DNA of 64,000 nt from Halomonas beimenensis (lineage in GTDB: Bacteria > Pseudomonadota > Gammaproteobacteria > Pseudomonadales > Halomonadaceae), in NCBI RefSeq assembly GCF_002549795.1, contig NZ_CP021435.1:2790001-2854000 (forward strand), written 5' to 3'. How positions within the stretch are numbered: position 1 is the stretch's first letter; every line of letters begins with the position of its first letter. A program made the translations under genes and the position numbers. Of this stretch, positions 45,159 to 53,719 are shown one piece after another. Below the pieces are notes generated by a model that ran no database searches, had not been told where the DNA came from, and saw nothing but the letters and a program-made list of their open reading frames with translations.

Positions 45159-45731
45159 ATGACGCCGCTTTCCACGACCCTGCTGGCCTTCTCCATGTCC
45201 ACCGACGCCTTCGCTGCCGCCATCGGCAAGGGCGCCGCCGTCGATCACCCCCGATTCCGCGAGGCTCTGCGCACGGGCCTGATCTTCGGCGTGGTCGAGG
45301 GCCTGACCCCCCTGATCGGCTGGGCCCTAGGCCTGGGCGCCGCCCGGCATATCGCCGCCTGGGATCACTGGATCGTCTTCATCCTGCTGTTGATCCTCGG
45401 CGGGCGCATGATTCTCGGCGGGCTCTCGACGCCGGATGGAGCGGGCGACGCCCCCGCCCCGCGACGCCAGGCCTGGTGGCTGGTCGCCGCCACCGCCGTG
45501 ATCACCAGCATCGACGCCCTCACCGTGGGCATCGGCCTGGCCTTCATCGAGGTCAACATCCTGCTGACCGCCCTGGCCATCGGCGCGGCCACCACCCTGA
45601 TGGCGACCCTGGGGGTGCTGCTGGGCCGGCGTCTCGGGGTGCTGGTCGGCCAGCGGGCGGAGGTGCTCGGCGGCGTGGTGCTGATCGGCATCGGCACCAC
45701 CATCCTGGTCGATCACCTGGGGCTCTGGTGA
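45159..45731 (+). CDS. mntP: Manganese efflux pump MntP
   Basis: A 190-residue inner-membrane protein with six predicted helices in two repeats. The conserved aspartates are in [13 protein letters not shown] (near residues 14-26) and [11 protein letters not shown] (near 112), as in MntP, which pumps Mn2+ out of the cell. It is preceded by the manganese riboswitch, which explains its regulation. The start ATG at 45159 comes after CCTGAGCC with no strong Shine-Dalgarno, which is common where a riboswitch controls access to the ribosome site. Confidence 0.93.
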   Translation: MTPLSTTLLAFSMSTDAFAAAIGKGAAVDHPRFREALRTGLIFGVVEGLTPLIGWALGLGAARHIAAWDHWIVFILLLILGGRMILGGLSTPDGAGDAPAPRRQAWWLVAATAVITSIDALTVGIGLAFIEVNILLTALAIGAATTLMATLGVLLGRRLGVLVGQRAEVLGGVVLIGIGTTILVDHLGLW

Positions 45732-45769
45732 CGCCCGGTTCGCGACGCCGGTCACGAGAGGAGCCCGTC

Positions 45770-45841
45770 ATGAACGGGCCCTTAAGGCTCCTGCAAGGTA
45801 TGCCGGGTAAAAGGATCCTGGTCCCATGCCCCAAGGAGTGA
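45770..45841 (+). CDS. Possible 23-residue leader peptide before cytochrome b561
   Basis: A short frame starts with ATG at 45770, six bases after a good GAGGAG ribosome site. It encodes a basic peptide MNGPLRLLQGMPGKRILVPC plus three residues and stops at TGA 45839-45841. Its end overlaps the AAGGAG ribosome site of the cytochrome b561 gene, so its translation would reach that gene's start. A small stem GCCCGT / ACGGGC traps its own start codon. No homologue is known to me; it may be a leader peptide or chance. Confidence 0.35.
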   Translation: MNGPLRLLQGMPGKRILVPCPKE

Positions 45842-45846
45842 TCCTC

Positions 45847-46368
45847 ATGAATTGGCTCGATACCGAACAGCGATACGGCCTCGTGTCCCGCGCCCTGCAC
45901 TGGTCCATGGCCCTGCTGGTGCTGCTGATGCTCGCCAGCGACTGGTGGATGGAAGCCCTCGAAGGGTTCGGCGAGGCCAGGCTGATGGCGTGGCACAAGA
46001 GCATCGGCGTGCTGCTGCTCGGGCTGCTGGCCGTCCGTCTGGCCTGGCGTTGGCTCAACCGCGGCCGCCTGGCCCCGCCCGCCCACTGGCGTCTCGCCGC
46101 CCGCCTAGGCCATCTGGCGCTCTATGCCCTGCTGTTGCTGCTCCCGGTCAGCGGCGTGTTCACCGCCTGGGGCAGCGGCCATGGCGTGGCCTTCTTCGGT
46201 CTGCCGCTGATTCCTGCCGGCGCCGAGATCGAGTGGCTCGAGGAATCCTTCGAGGAGATCCACGAGGTCGCCGCCAACCTGCTGTGGCTGATGATCGGCG
46301 GCCATGTGCTGGCCGCACTCGTCCACCAGTGGTGGCTCGGCGAGCGCAGCCTGCAGCGCATGAGCTGA
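45847..46368 (+). CDS. cybB: Cytochrome b561 (CybB family)
   Basis: A 173-residue inner-membrane diheme cytochrome. Four hydrophobic helices are visible, with heme-ligand histidines in SRALHWSMALLVL (near residue 16), WHKSIGV (near 51) and GGHVLAALVHQWW (near 152-160). CybB-type proteins pass electrons between quinone and periplasmic acceptors such as superoxide. The ATG at 45847 has AAGGAG eight bases upstream, inside the end of the small upstream frame. A bidirectional hairpin separates it from the CDF gene. Confidence 0.88.
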   Translation: MNWLDTEQRYGLVSRALHWSMALLVLLMLASDWWMEALEGFGEARLMAWHKSIGVLLLGLLAVRLAWRWLNRGRLAPPAHWRLAARLGHLALYALLLLLPVSGVFTAWGSGHGVAFFGLPLIPAGAEIEWLEESFEEIHEVAANLLWLMIGGHVLAALVHQWWLGERSLQRMS

Positions 46369-46389
46369 CGCACCGCCTTGGTGGCTACA

Positions 46390-46420
46390 CTCGGCGCTGC
46401 CCGACCCTGGGCAGGCCGAG
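46390..46420. terminator. Bidirectional hairpin between cybB and the CDF gene
   Basis: CTCGGC-G-CTGCCC-GACCCT-GGGCAG-GCCGAG gives a 12-bp stem with one bulged G in the gap between convergent genes, about 20 bases from each stop. Confidence 0.65.
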
Positions 46421-46435
46421 GCCTGAGCGCCGGGC

Positions 46436-47341
46436 TCACTCCTGGCGATCCTTCACCTCGTCGGCACAGCGCTCGACGGCCTCGAGCTGGATGGTGGCAT
46501 GCTCCACGTCGAAGCGCTCGAGCAGCACCGCCTTGATGGCCACCAGCGTCTCCTCGCGGTCGGCATCCTCCTCGATGGCGGCATGGAGCGACAGCAGATG
46601 CCGGCCCGGGGTCAGCGACCAGGCATGGACGTGATGGACGTCACGCACCGCCGCCAGGCGCTCCGGCAACTCGCGCTCGATGCGCGTCACGTCGAGTGCC
46701 TCCGGCGCCCCCTCCAGGAGGATGTGCCCGGACTCCCGGGTCAATCGCCAGGCGCTGCGCAGGATCAGCACCGCCACCAGCAGCGACAGCAGGGGGTCGA
46801 TGGGCATCCAGCCCGTGGCCAGGATCACCAGCGCGGCGACGATGGCGGCCACCGAGCCCAGGAGGTCGCCGAGCACGTGCAGGGCCGCGCCACGCATGTT
46901 GAGGTTGTCGCGATCGCCGAAGTGCAGGATCGCGAACACCACCAGGTTTACCGCCAGGCCCACCCCGGCGATGACGAGCATGGGCGTGCCGGCCACCGTC
47001 ACGGGGGTGACGAGGCGGCGGATGGCCTCGATGGCGATCCAGATCACGATGGCGATCAGCGCCAGGCCGTTGACGAAGGCGGCCAGGATCTGCGCCCGGT
47101 GGTAGCCGAAGGTGCGGCGGCGATCCGCCGGCCGCCGGCTGAGCCGGGTGGCGAACCAGGCCAGGGCCAGCGCCGCGGTGTCGGTGAGCATGTGACCGGC
47201 GTCGGCCAACAGCGCCAGCGACCCGGAGAGGATCCCGCCGACCACCTCGGCGACCATGAAGGCGCCGGTGAGCCCGATCGCCCAGCCCAGGCGGCGCTGG
47301 CTGTCGCCCGGTGGGTGGGAATGGTCGTGATGCTGCCCCAT
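46436..47341 (-). CDS. Cation diffusion facilitator (ZitB/CzcD-like zinc exporter)
   Basis: A 301-residue inner-membrane antiporter with six helices and a cytosolic C-terminal domain. A histidine-rich start (MGQHHDHSHPPGD) is followed by helix 2 with LLADAGHMLTDTAAL, the H/D zinc site of the CDF family, and helix 5 with LHVLGDLLGS, the second half of that site (HxxxD). It exports Zn2+ or similar divalent ions. The start is set at the His-rich Met 47341, preceded by AAGGAGG. It converges with cybB. Confidence 0.9.
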   Translation of the reverse strand: MGQHHDHSHPPGDSQRRLGWAIGLTGAFMVAEVVGGILSGSLALLADAGHMLTDTAALALAWFATRLSRRPADRRRTFGYHRAQILAAFVNGLALIAIVIWIAIEAIRRLVTPVTVAGTPMLVIAGVGLAVNLVVFAILHFGDRDNLNMRGAALHVLGDLLGSVAAIVAALVILATGWMPIDPLLSLLVAVLILRSAWRLTRESGHILLEGAPEALDVTRIERELPERLAAVRDVHHVHAWSLTPGRHLLSLHAAIEEDADREETLVAIKAVLLERFDVEHATIQLEAVERCADEVKDRQE

Positions 47342-47480
47342 GGCGCGCCTCCTTCGCTCCGCATCGGGGTGTCGCCAGCCTAACACGCCCGTCCGAGGCC
47401 CTGTCTCGCCGCGTCACGCCGGCAGGCTGCTAGGCTAAGGGTCTGTCGAAAGGGTTTCCCGATCATGGAGGAGAGGGAGC

Positions 47481-48170
47481 ATGACGATGCGTCAGTGGGA
47501 CGAGGATCTCTGGTTGTTCGAGGGCGAGACGGTGCCCTTCATGGGGCTGCCCTATGCCACCCGAATGACGGTCGTGCGCCTGCCCGACGGCGGGCTCTGG
47601 GTGCACAGTCCCATCCGCCTGACGCCCGAGCGACAACGCCAGCTGGAGAGCCTCGGGCCGGTGCACCACCTGGTCGCCCCCAACCACCTGCATCATCTCT
47701 TCCTCGACGCCTGGCAGCGGGCCTACCCCGGTGCCCTGACCCATGGCACCCCGGAACTGATCGCCAAGCGCCGGGACCTGCGCTTCGACGGCACCCTGCA
47801 GGCGCCCCACCCGGACTGGCAGCCGGTGATCGACCAGCGCCTGTTCACCGGCTCGCCACGGATGGTGGAATGCGTCTTCTTCCATCGCCCCTCCGCCACC
47901 CTGATCGTCGCCGACCTGGTGGAGAACTTCCCGCCGGAGTCCCTCAGGCCCTGGCAACGCTGGCTGGCCCGGGTCACCGGCATCCTGGCCCCGCACGGCG
48001 GCATGCCCCTGGACTGGCGGCTGACCTTCCTCGGCCACCGCCGGACGGCCCGGGCCCATCTGGAGGCGCTGCTCGACTGGGCCCCGGAGCGACTGATCCT
48101 GTCCCATGGGCGTCTCATCGAGCACGATGCCCAGGCCTATCTGCTCCGCGCCTTCCACTGGCTGCGCTAG
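47481..48170 (+). CDS. DUF4336 domain protein
   Basis: A 229-residue protein of the DUF4336 family, related to metallo-beta-lactamase-fold proteins. It begins with WLFEGETVPFMGLPYATRM and has LVAPNHLHHLFL near residue 70, where the histidines occupy the metal-site region. Function unknown. The ATG at 47481 has GGGAGC upstream. It is divergent from the CDF gene and convergent with the YraQ-like permease gene. Confidence 0.78.
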   Translation: MTMRQWDEDLWLFEGETVPFMGLPYATRMTVVRLPDGGLWVHSPIRLTPERQRQLESLGPVHHLVAPNHLHHLFLDAWQRAYPGALTHGTPELIAKRRDLRFDGTLQAPHPDWQPVIDQRLFTGSPRMVECVFFHRPSATLIVADLVENFPPESLRPWQRWLARVTGILAPHGGMPLDWRLTFLGHRRTARAHLEALLDWAPERLILSHGRLIEHDAQAYLLRAFHWLR

Positions 48171-48342
48171 CCATTGTCTGAACAGCGCCTGCGCCCGGTT
48201 ATACGGCGTTGACCCTCGACTCGCGGGCGAGTCCGATCAACGGATTCATTGACTCCCTGTGGACTCGCCTCGTCACCGACTCTTGCCTTGTCTGGCCGTC
48301 GCTCACCGGCTTCCCAGGCATCCCTGGCCCGGTCAGACCGGT

Positions 48343-49569
48343 TCAGCCGGCCAGAGGTGCCACCAGCAGTCCCCCCACCAGCCAGGCCAGAGCCAGCCCC
48401 ACCAGGCCCTGCAACACCCGGGTCCCCAGCGAGGGGCTGTCGTCCCCATGGTGGTGATGGTGATGATTGCCATCACCGGGAGCTCGCCACCACAGCCAGG
48501 CCAGGACCACGGTAATTCCCAGGAAGGCCAGGTTCAGAAAGAAACCATAGTTGAGGGCGAAAAACTCGCGCTCGGTGATGCGCCCGGTGAGGGTGGCATC
48601 CGGCAGCGCACCCAGCAGATCCAGCCCCAGATGCAGAAGCAGCGCCGTCAGCACCAGCCCCGAGAGCAGGGCTGCCAGCAGGTAGAACGCCATCTTCCAG
48701 CCGTAATAGCGCGCATTGATCCGTAACACCGGCAGCACCACCAGGTCCGAGAAGATGAACGCCATCACCCCCGCGAAGCTCACGCCGTTGTCGAACAGGA
48801 CAGCCGCCAGAGGAATGTTGCCCATGGAGCCAATGAAGGTGAAGAAGGCGGCCACTGGGCCGATCAGCGCCTGGGCGATCAGCTCCAAGGCCCCGGCCGA
48901 TGTCCCTGCGCCCGGAAAGAGCGCCTGGAAGAAGGTCCGGGGGACGAAGGCCGCGATGATGCCGGCAACGCTGAAGCCGATCAGCACATCCTTCCAGACC
49001 ATCTGCCACTCCATCACGTAGGTGCGGGCGATCCGTTCCCAGCCGTCGCGGCTGGTGAGACGCCGCCGCCAGTCGGGCGGCGAATGGCCGTCGTGCTGGC
49101 CATCCCCGCCGCCGAGGCGGTCCCGGACTCGGGCGATCAATCGATCCGGTGAGGTGAGGCGGACGAAGGCCCAGGCGAACAGGATCAGCATGACGCCGCC
49201 CGCGTATTCACCGACCACGAAGGGCCAGCCCAGGAAGATCGCGATCACGAAGCCAAGCTCGACCACCAGGTTGGTGGAAGCCAACAGGAAGGCCAGGGAA
49301 GGCGCCAGCCCGGCCCCCTTCTGGAAGAGGGCCCGGGTGGTGGCCAGGGCCGCGAAGCTGCAGGAGCTGGATATGAAGCCGAAGAAGGTACCCAGCAGCA
49401 TGCTGCGGGGGCCGTCCTTTCCCATGGCACGTTGCATGCGCTCCCGGCTCACCAACACCTGGATGAGACTGCTGATCAGATAACCCAGGACGAACGCCCA
49501 GAGCGCCATCCAAAAGAAGCCGAGGCTGGTAATCGCCGCCTCGTGCCACTGCGCCAGGAACCTCGTCAT
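48343..49569 (-). CDS. YraQ-family permease (UPF0718)
   Basis: A 408-residue membrane protein with about nine or ten helices in two related halves. Conserved features include GTFFGFISSSCSFAALATTRA, which holds a Ser-Ser-Cys-Ser turn near residues 67-71, and a histidine-rich loop (GNHHHHHHGDD) near the C-terminus. The family is a predicted permease with unproven substrate; members often lie near arsenic or mercury genes but there are none here. The start at 49569 has AAGGAGG six bases upstream. The His tract may bind metal. It converges with the DUF4336 gene. Confidence 0.82.
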   Translation of the reverse strand: MTRFLAQWHEAAITSLGFFWMALWAFVLGYLISSLIQVLVSRERMQRAMGKDGPRSMLLGTFFGFISSSCSFAALATTRALFQKGAGLAPSLAFLLASTNLVVELGFVIAIFLGWPFVVGEYAGGVMLILFAWAFVRLTSPDRLIARVRDRLGGGDGQHDGHSPPDWRRRLTSRDGWERIARTYVMEWQMVWKDVLIGFSVAGIIAAFVPRTFFQALFPGAGTSAGALELIAQALIGPVAAFFTFIGSMGNIPLAAVLFDNGVSFAGVMAFIFSDLVVLPVLRINARYYGWKMAFYLLAALLSGLVLTALLLHLGLDLLGALPDATLTGRITEREFFALNYGFFLNLAFLGITVVLAWLWWRAPGDGNHHHHHHGDDSPSLGTRVLQGLVGLALAWLVGGLLVAPLAG

Positions 49570-49778
49570 GGAGCGCCTCCTTGCTTGAACCGGGGGAATG
49601 AGCCGAGATACGGTCACGGAACCCATTCAGTCTAGCCCCCTTGGCCACCCCCCCAGTCAAGCCCGGCTCACGTCGCTCCTCGGCGACTCACGGCGAGGGG
49701 GCCTTGTCGGCTACCATGGCGGCTGGCGAGTCAGGTCCTCGCCGTTTCGCCGGCCGACCCAGGAAGCTGCCCCCGACA

Positions 49779-51719
49779 ATGACGTCTCCCGATACCGACC
49801 ACGCCCCGCTCCCCGACGTACTCGCCGGCCCGCTGCTGCGCCGCCTCTCGCCCGAGCGCCTGCTGATCTGGCTGGTGGGCAGCCGCCCGCTGGAGGGCCG
49901 GCTGCTGCTGCACCCCGAGGGGCACGCCCCGCGCCGGCTGAGCCTGAACGAGCGGCGGGTCCGGCGCCTGCCGCTGGGCCGCCACGCCGTCCTGCACCTG
50001 ATCGACGTCCACCTGGAGACGCCGCTGCCCACCGGCGTGGCCATCGATTACGACCTGCGCCTCGCCACCGGGGACAGCGAGGCCGGCATCGCCGACTGGG
50101 CGCCCCACCTGCTCCACGAGGGCGCCCGGCGGCCGGCCTTCGTGCTGGCCGAGGGCCATCGCCGCCTGCTGCACGGTTCCTGCCGACGGCCGCACCACGA
50201 CGGCCCGGACGGCCTGGTGCGCGCCGACGCCTGGCTCGCCGAGCGCCGAGACGACGCCGAGGCCTGGCCGGCCTGGCTGCTGATGACCGGCGACCAGGTC
50301 TACGTCGACGACGTGGCCGGCCCCCTGCTGGTCGCCATCCACGCCCTGATCCATCGGCTGGGGCTGTTCGACGAGCCCCTGGAAGGCGCCACCGTGACCG
50401 ACAGCCAGGCGCTCTATGGCGCCGAGGCGACCTACTACCGCCGCGAGGCGCTGCTGCCGGACGTGACCAGCAGCGCCGACCTGCGCGAACGCTTCTTCGG
50501 CGGCGTGCGCAAGCCGGTGTTCACCTCGGCCCATGCCCACAACCACCTGATGAGCTTCGCCGAGGTCATCGCCATGTACCTGCTGGTGTGGTCGCCCACC
50601 CCCTGGCGGCTGGTGGAAGTGGCCAAGCCCGCGCTCGACGCCCCTCACGCCGAGGCCTTCGATGCCGAAGCGGCGATCATCGAGCGCTTCGTCGCCGGCC
50701 TGCCCGCCGCCGCCCGGCTGCTCGCCCACCTACCGTCGCTGATGATCTTCGACGACCACGACATCACCGACGACTGGAACCTCACCGCCGACTGGGAGAC
50801 GACCGCCTACGGCCATCCCTTCTCGCGGCGCATCATCGGCAATGCCCTGCTCGCCTACCTGCTCTGCCAGGGCTGGGGCAACGACCCGGACCGGCTGGCC
50901 GAGCCCCTGGACGAGCTGGACGGATTGCTCGAGGCGGCGGCCGACGCCGACGGCTGGCTCCCCGCCGAGCCCCATGACGCCTGCATCCGTCACCTGCTGC
51001 GCTTCGAGGGCTGGGAGTTCCAGCTGCCGGGGCCGCCCAAGCTGGTGGTGCTGGACACCCGCACCCGCCGCTGGCGCAGCGAGCGCAGCCCGCGCCGCCC
51101 CTCGGGACTCATGGACTGGGAGGCCCTGTCGGAATTCCAGCAGGAGCTGCTGGACGCCCCCTCGGTGATCATCGTCTCGCCGGCGCCGATGTTCGGCGTC
51201 AAGCTGATCGAGGCCATCCAGAAGCTGTTCACCCTGGCCGGCAAGCCGCTGCTGGTGGATGCCGAGAACTGGATGGCCCACCGCGGCGCGGCCAGCGTGA
51301 TGCTCAACATCTTCCGCCACTCGCGCACGCCCGGGCACTACGTCATCCTCTCCGGCGACGTGCACTACTCCTTCGCCTACGACATCCGCATTCGCCACCG
51401 CCGGGGCGGGCCACGGCTGTGGCAGATCACCTCCAGCGGCCTCAAGAACGCCTTCCCCGACACCCTGCTGGACTGGTTCGACCGCGCCAACCGCTGGCTC
51501 TATGCGCCCCGCTCGCCGCTCAACTGGTTCACCAAGCGCCGGCCCATGCACATCCGTCCCCGGGACCCGGACCGGGCCCGGGCCGGCGAACGGCTCTGGA
51601 ACGGCGCCGGCATCGGCCTGGTGGAGCTCGACGACCAGGGCCGCCCCACCACGATCCGCCAGCTCGACGCCCGGGGCTTCGACGTGGACTTCCCGCCGCC
51701 TCCGCCGGACAAGGCCTGA
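49779..51719 (+). CDS. PhoD-like alkaline phosphatase family protein
   Basis: A 646-residue protein of the PhoD/metallophosphatase group. Metal-binding segments are visible: LMTGDQVYVDD near residue 169, IFDDHDITDDW near 325 and SGDVHYSFAY near 526. There is no Tat or Sec signal, so unlike classical PhoD it stays in the cytoplasm or is not exported by those routes. The substrate is unknown. The ATG at 49779 (MTSPDTDHAPL) is the first plausible start; in-frame codons upstream are basic and overlap noncoding sequence. pgpA is convergent four bases beyond its stop. Confidence 0.82.
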   Translation: MTSPDTDHAPLPDVLAGPLLRRLSPERLLIWLVGSRPLEGRLLLHPEGHAPRRLSLNERRVRRLPLGRHAVLHLIDVHLETPLPTGVAIDYDLRLATGDSEAGIADWAPHLLHEGARRPAFVLAEGHRRLLHGSCRRPHHDGPDGLVRADAWLAERRDDAEAWPAWLLMTGDQVYVDDVAGPLLVAIHALIHRLGLFDEPLEGATVTDSQALYGAEATYYRREALLPDVTSSADLRERFFGGVRKPVFTSAHAHNHLMSFAEVIAMYLLVWSPTPWRLVEVAKPALDAPHAEAFDAEAAIIERFVAGLPAAARLLAHLPSLMIFDDHDITDDWNLTADWETTAYGHPFSRRIIGNALLAYLLCQGWGNDPDRLAEPLDELDGLLEAAADADGWLPAEPHDACIRHLLRFEGWEFQLPGPPKLVVLDTRTRRWRSERSPRRPSGLMDWEALSEFQQELLDAPSVIIVSPAPMFGVKLIEAIQKLFTLAGKPLLVDAENWMAHRGAASVMLNIFRHSRTPGHYVILSGDVHYSFAYDIRIRHRRGGPRLWQITSSGLKNAFPDTLLDWFDRANRWLYAPRSPLNWFTKRRPMHIRPRDPDRARAGERLWNGAGIGLVELDDQGRPTTIRQLDARGFDVDFPPPPPDKA

Positions 51720-51723
51720 CGGC

Positions 51724-52191
51724 TCAGATCGCGCGGCGGCGCCACAGGGCCAGCCCGCCGGCGACCAGCAGCCAGGCATAGAGCGCCGCCACCAGGTCGT
51801 CGAGCATCATGCCCACCCCGCCGGCCACGGCCTCCACCTGGGCCACCGGCGGGGGCTTGGTGGCGTCCAGCACCCGGTAGGCGACGAAGGCTCCGGCCAT
51901 CGCCAGCGGCTGGCGGGCCGCCGCCTGACCGAGCACCGCCACCGGGAAGGCGACGATCTCGTCGGCGACGATGCGCCCGTCGTCCTTGCCGCCCAGGGTG
52001 TCCGAGGCCAGCTGGCACAGCGGCATGGCCGCCACCAGCAACACCGCCACCAGCCCGAGCTGCAGGCGGCGCGAGCGTCCCAGCAGCCACCAGGCCAGCG
52101 GCAGCGCCAGCAGCGAGCCGAAGGTGCCGGAGGCCAGCGGCGAGAGCCCCAGGCCAAGGCCGGTGGCCGGCCACATCCACAGCGCTTCCAT
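51724..52191 (-). CDS. pgpA: Phosphatidylglycerophosphatase A
   Basis: A 155-residue inner-membrane enzyme removing the phosphate from phosphatidylglycerophosphate to give phosphatidylglycerol. Characteristic features are LGLSPLASGTFGSLLALPLAWWL near residues 13-35, DDGRIVADEIVAFPVA with the active acidic residues, and FRxxD-like AYRVLDATKPPPV. The family usually reads GTxGS and IVxDExxG, and this copy has IVADEIVAF, so one glycine differs. It is in the same direction as nnrU and twelve bases after it, so the two are probably an operon. Confidence 0.85.
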   Translation of the reverse strand: MEALWMWPATGLGLGLSPLASGTFGSLLALPLAWWLLGRSRRLQLGLVAVLLVAAMPLCQLASDTLGGKDDGRIVADEIVAFPVAVLGQAAARQPLAMAGAFVAYRVLDATKPPPVAQVEAVAGGVGMMLDDLVAALYAWLLVAGGLALWRRRAI

Positions 52192-52203
52192 GTCGGTGAG
52201 TCC

Positions 52204-52770
52204 TCACATCACCGGCACGCCGATCAAGGGCGCATGCAGCCAGAACGCGAAGACCCCGTAGGCGATCACGCCGATCACCAGGGTGGCGAGGGTGCCCCCC
52301 AGGGTCGGGGCGGCCGGGGCGGGCGCGGGGCGACGCCGGGCGGCGCGGAAGTCGAGGATCGCCCAGACCAGGAAGGCGCCGAAGAAGACGACATCGCCGA
52401 GCCGGCCGTTGGCCAGCAGGTGGGAGAAGGCCCAGAGCTTCACGCCCAGGATCATGGGATGCCCCAGGCGGGCCTTGAGATGGTTATGCGGGACATAGGC
52501 CGCCACCACCAGGATGAAGGCCGGGATCATCAGCAGCGCGACCAGGTGGCGCAGGGCCACCGGCGGCACCCACAGCTGGACGGGCGAGAGGCGCATCTGG
52601 CCGAAGCCCCAGATCGCCAGCGCCAGGCCGATCAGCGAGGCCAGGCCGTAGAGGGCCTTCCAGCGCAGCTCGCCCCACTGCGCGATGCGCGCGCTGCGCC
52701 AGTCGTCGGCGACGATGCGCACGGAATGCACACCGAGGAAGATCACAAGGCCGAGAATCATCACGGTCAT
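52204..52770 (-). CDS. NnrU family membrane protein
   Basis: A 188-residue membrane protein with five or six helices. The family signature VPHNHLKARLGHPMILGVKLWAFSHLL at about residues 90-117 is present, with conserved histidines that resemble NnrU of denitrifiers and isoprenylcysteine methyltransferase-like folds. In denitrifiers NnrU accompanies nitric oxide genes, but none are adjacent here. It begins with MTVMILGLVIFLGVHSVRI and is likely co-transcribed with pgpA. GGAG stands before the ATG at 52770. Confidence 0.85.
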   Translation of the reverse strand: MTVMILGLVIFLGVHSVRIVADDWRSARIAQWGELRWKALYGLASLIGLALAIWGFGQMRLSPVQLWVPPVALRHLVALLMIPAFILVVAAYVPHNHLKARLGHPMILGVKLWAFSHLLANGRLGDVVFFGAFLVWAILDFRAARRRPAPAPAAPTLGGTLATLVIGVIAYGVFAFWLHAPLIGVPVM

Positions 52771-52990
52771 GGCGGGGAAGCTCCTCGAATCAGAGAGTTG
52801 TCGAACCCGAGTGAGCCTAGCAGCATTTCGTTAAATAGCGCTATTCGCCTCCAGGGATCGAAAAATGTGACTCGACATCCGTGACTCTCATGACCATCGG
52901 TCGGAACCGACAGGCGGCGGGCCGCCGGGGCCGGTGGACACCAGTCCCGAAGGGAAAGACTTCAAAGCAATCACCGTTGGGCAGACTAGA
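52771..52990. other. Intergenic region before the palindromic repeat
   Basis: About 220 bases upstream of nnrU. The AT-rich part (52828-52870, TTTCGTTAAATAGCGCTATT) likely contains the nnrU promoter; AATAGCGCTATT is a 12-bp perfect palindrome. No gene seen. Confidence 0.45.
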
Positions 52991-53112
52991 GGCGCCGGGG
53001 ACAGGTCGCAGAGGGGGTCTTTTGACCATGGACGGCAAAAGTAGCGCCCATGGAGGGGTCTACAGCGCCCCCTCGTCGGTCCGGCGCTCCGGGACCTGTC
53101 GACGGATCAGCC
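52991..53112. repeat. Dispersed palindromic repeat, copy 2
   Basis: Second copy of the element at 4279-4383, in the same orientation. It is about 122 bases long because the 3' arm carries an extra insertion of about 16 bases (GTCGGTCCGGCGCTCCGG region) before ACCTGTC. The outer arms and inner blocks listed for copy 1 are conserved, while the inner spacer has diverged. It lies just past the stop of the minus-strand ytoQ gene. Confidence 0.8.
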
Positions 53113-53127
53113 TCGATGTTGAAGGAA

Positions 53128-53568
53128 TCAGGCGCGCAAGACGTAGCGGAGGATCTCCACCACCTGGGCGGGAGTGGTCGCCCAGGCCATGGCCGCGGCG
53201 TCGACCTCCTTGAGCGGATGGACGATCTCCTCGCCGTGCAGGGTGACGTAGGGCGTGCCCAGGGCGGCGCAGTAGCCGGCATCGAAGGCCGCGTTCCACT
53301 GCTTGTACTTGTCGCCGAAGCGCACCACCACCAGGTCGCTCTGCTCGATCAGGGTCTTGGTGCGGATGGCGTTGACCTTGGACGACTTGTGGTCGCGCCA
53401 GAAGCCCTCGCTCTGCGGGCCCAGGTGATCGCCCGCGGCGTCGCTGGCGTCGTGGTCGGTGACCGGCGAGGTGAAGACGACGTCCAGGCCGGCGTCCTCG
53501 GCGCCGCGCCGGATCTCCTCGCGCCAGTCGGTGTGGATCTCGCCGGACAGGTAGACATGAAAGCTCAT
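53128..53568 (-). CDS. YtoQ family protein
   Basis: A 146-residue protein matching the YtoQ family, distantly related to nucleoside 2-deoxyribosyltransferases. Visible features are FHVYLSGEIHTDWREEI at residues 3-19, SPVTDHDASD near 44, DLVVVRFGDKYKQWNAAFDAGY near 84-105, and LHPLKEVDAAA-like residues near the end. No activity has been shown. The start at 53568 (MSFHVYLSG) fits the family; upstream in-frame codons lie in the promoter region. It is divergent from chaC with a perfect 12-bp palindrome between. Confidence 0.85.
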   Translation of the reverse strand: MSFHVYLSGEIHTDWREEIRRGAEDAGLDVVFTSPVTDHDASDAAGDHLGPQSEGFWRDHKSSKVNAIRTKTLIEQSDLVVVRFGDKYKQWNAAFDAGYCAALGTPYVTLHGEEIVHPLKEVDAAAMAWATTPAQVVEILRYVLRA

Positions 53569-53627
53569 GGGGGCACTCCTCGATGACGGGATGGGCAAAC
53601 GTGGAAATCCATCTTACGCTGGTGAAT

Positions 53628-53639
53628 CTTGTATACAAG
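53628..53639. promoter_or_regulatory. CTTGTATACAAG palindrome between ytoQ and chaC
   Basis: A 12-bp perfect palindrome of a form typical of GntR-family operators (TTGTATACAA). It stands in the divergent gap and could control one or both genes. No GntR gene is in this window. Confidence 0.5.
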
Positions 53640-53719
53640 CCTTGCCGGGCTTTCGCCCTGCCGCCCCGGCGGCGCATCATGAAGGCCGATACGCGCCGAC
53701 GACGACACGGACGAGCCCC

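Noticed and set aside
43053..45248. Upstream extension of the 42144-43052 hydrolase frame to over 1000 codons
   Set aside because: The extension runs antisense through the GltB-like gene and the riboswitch; family homology begins only at the Met at 43052.
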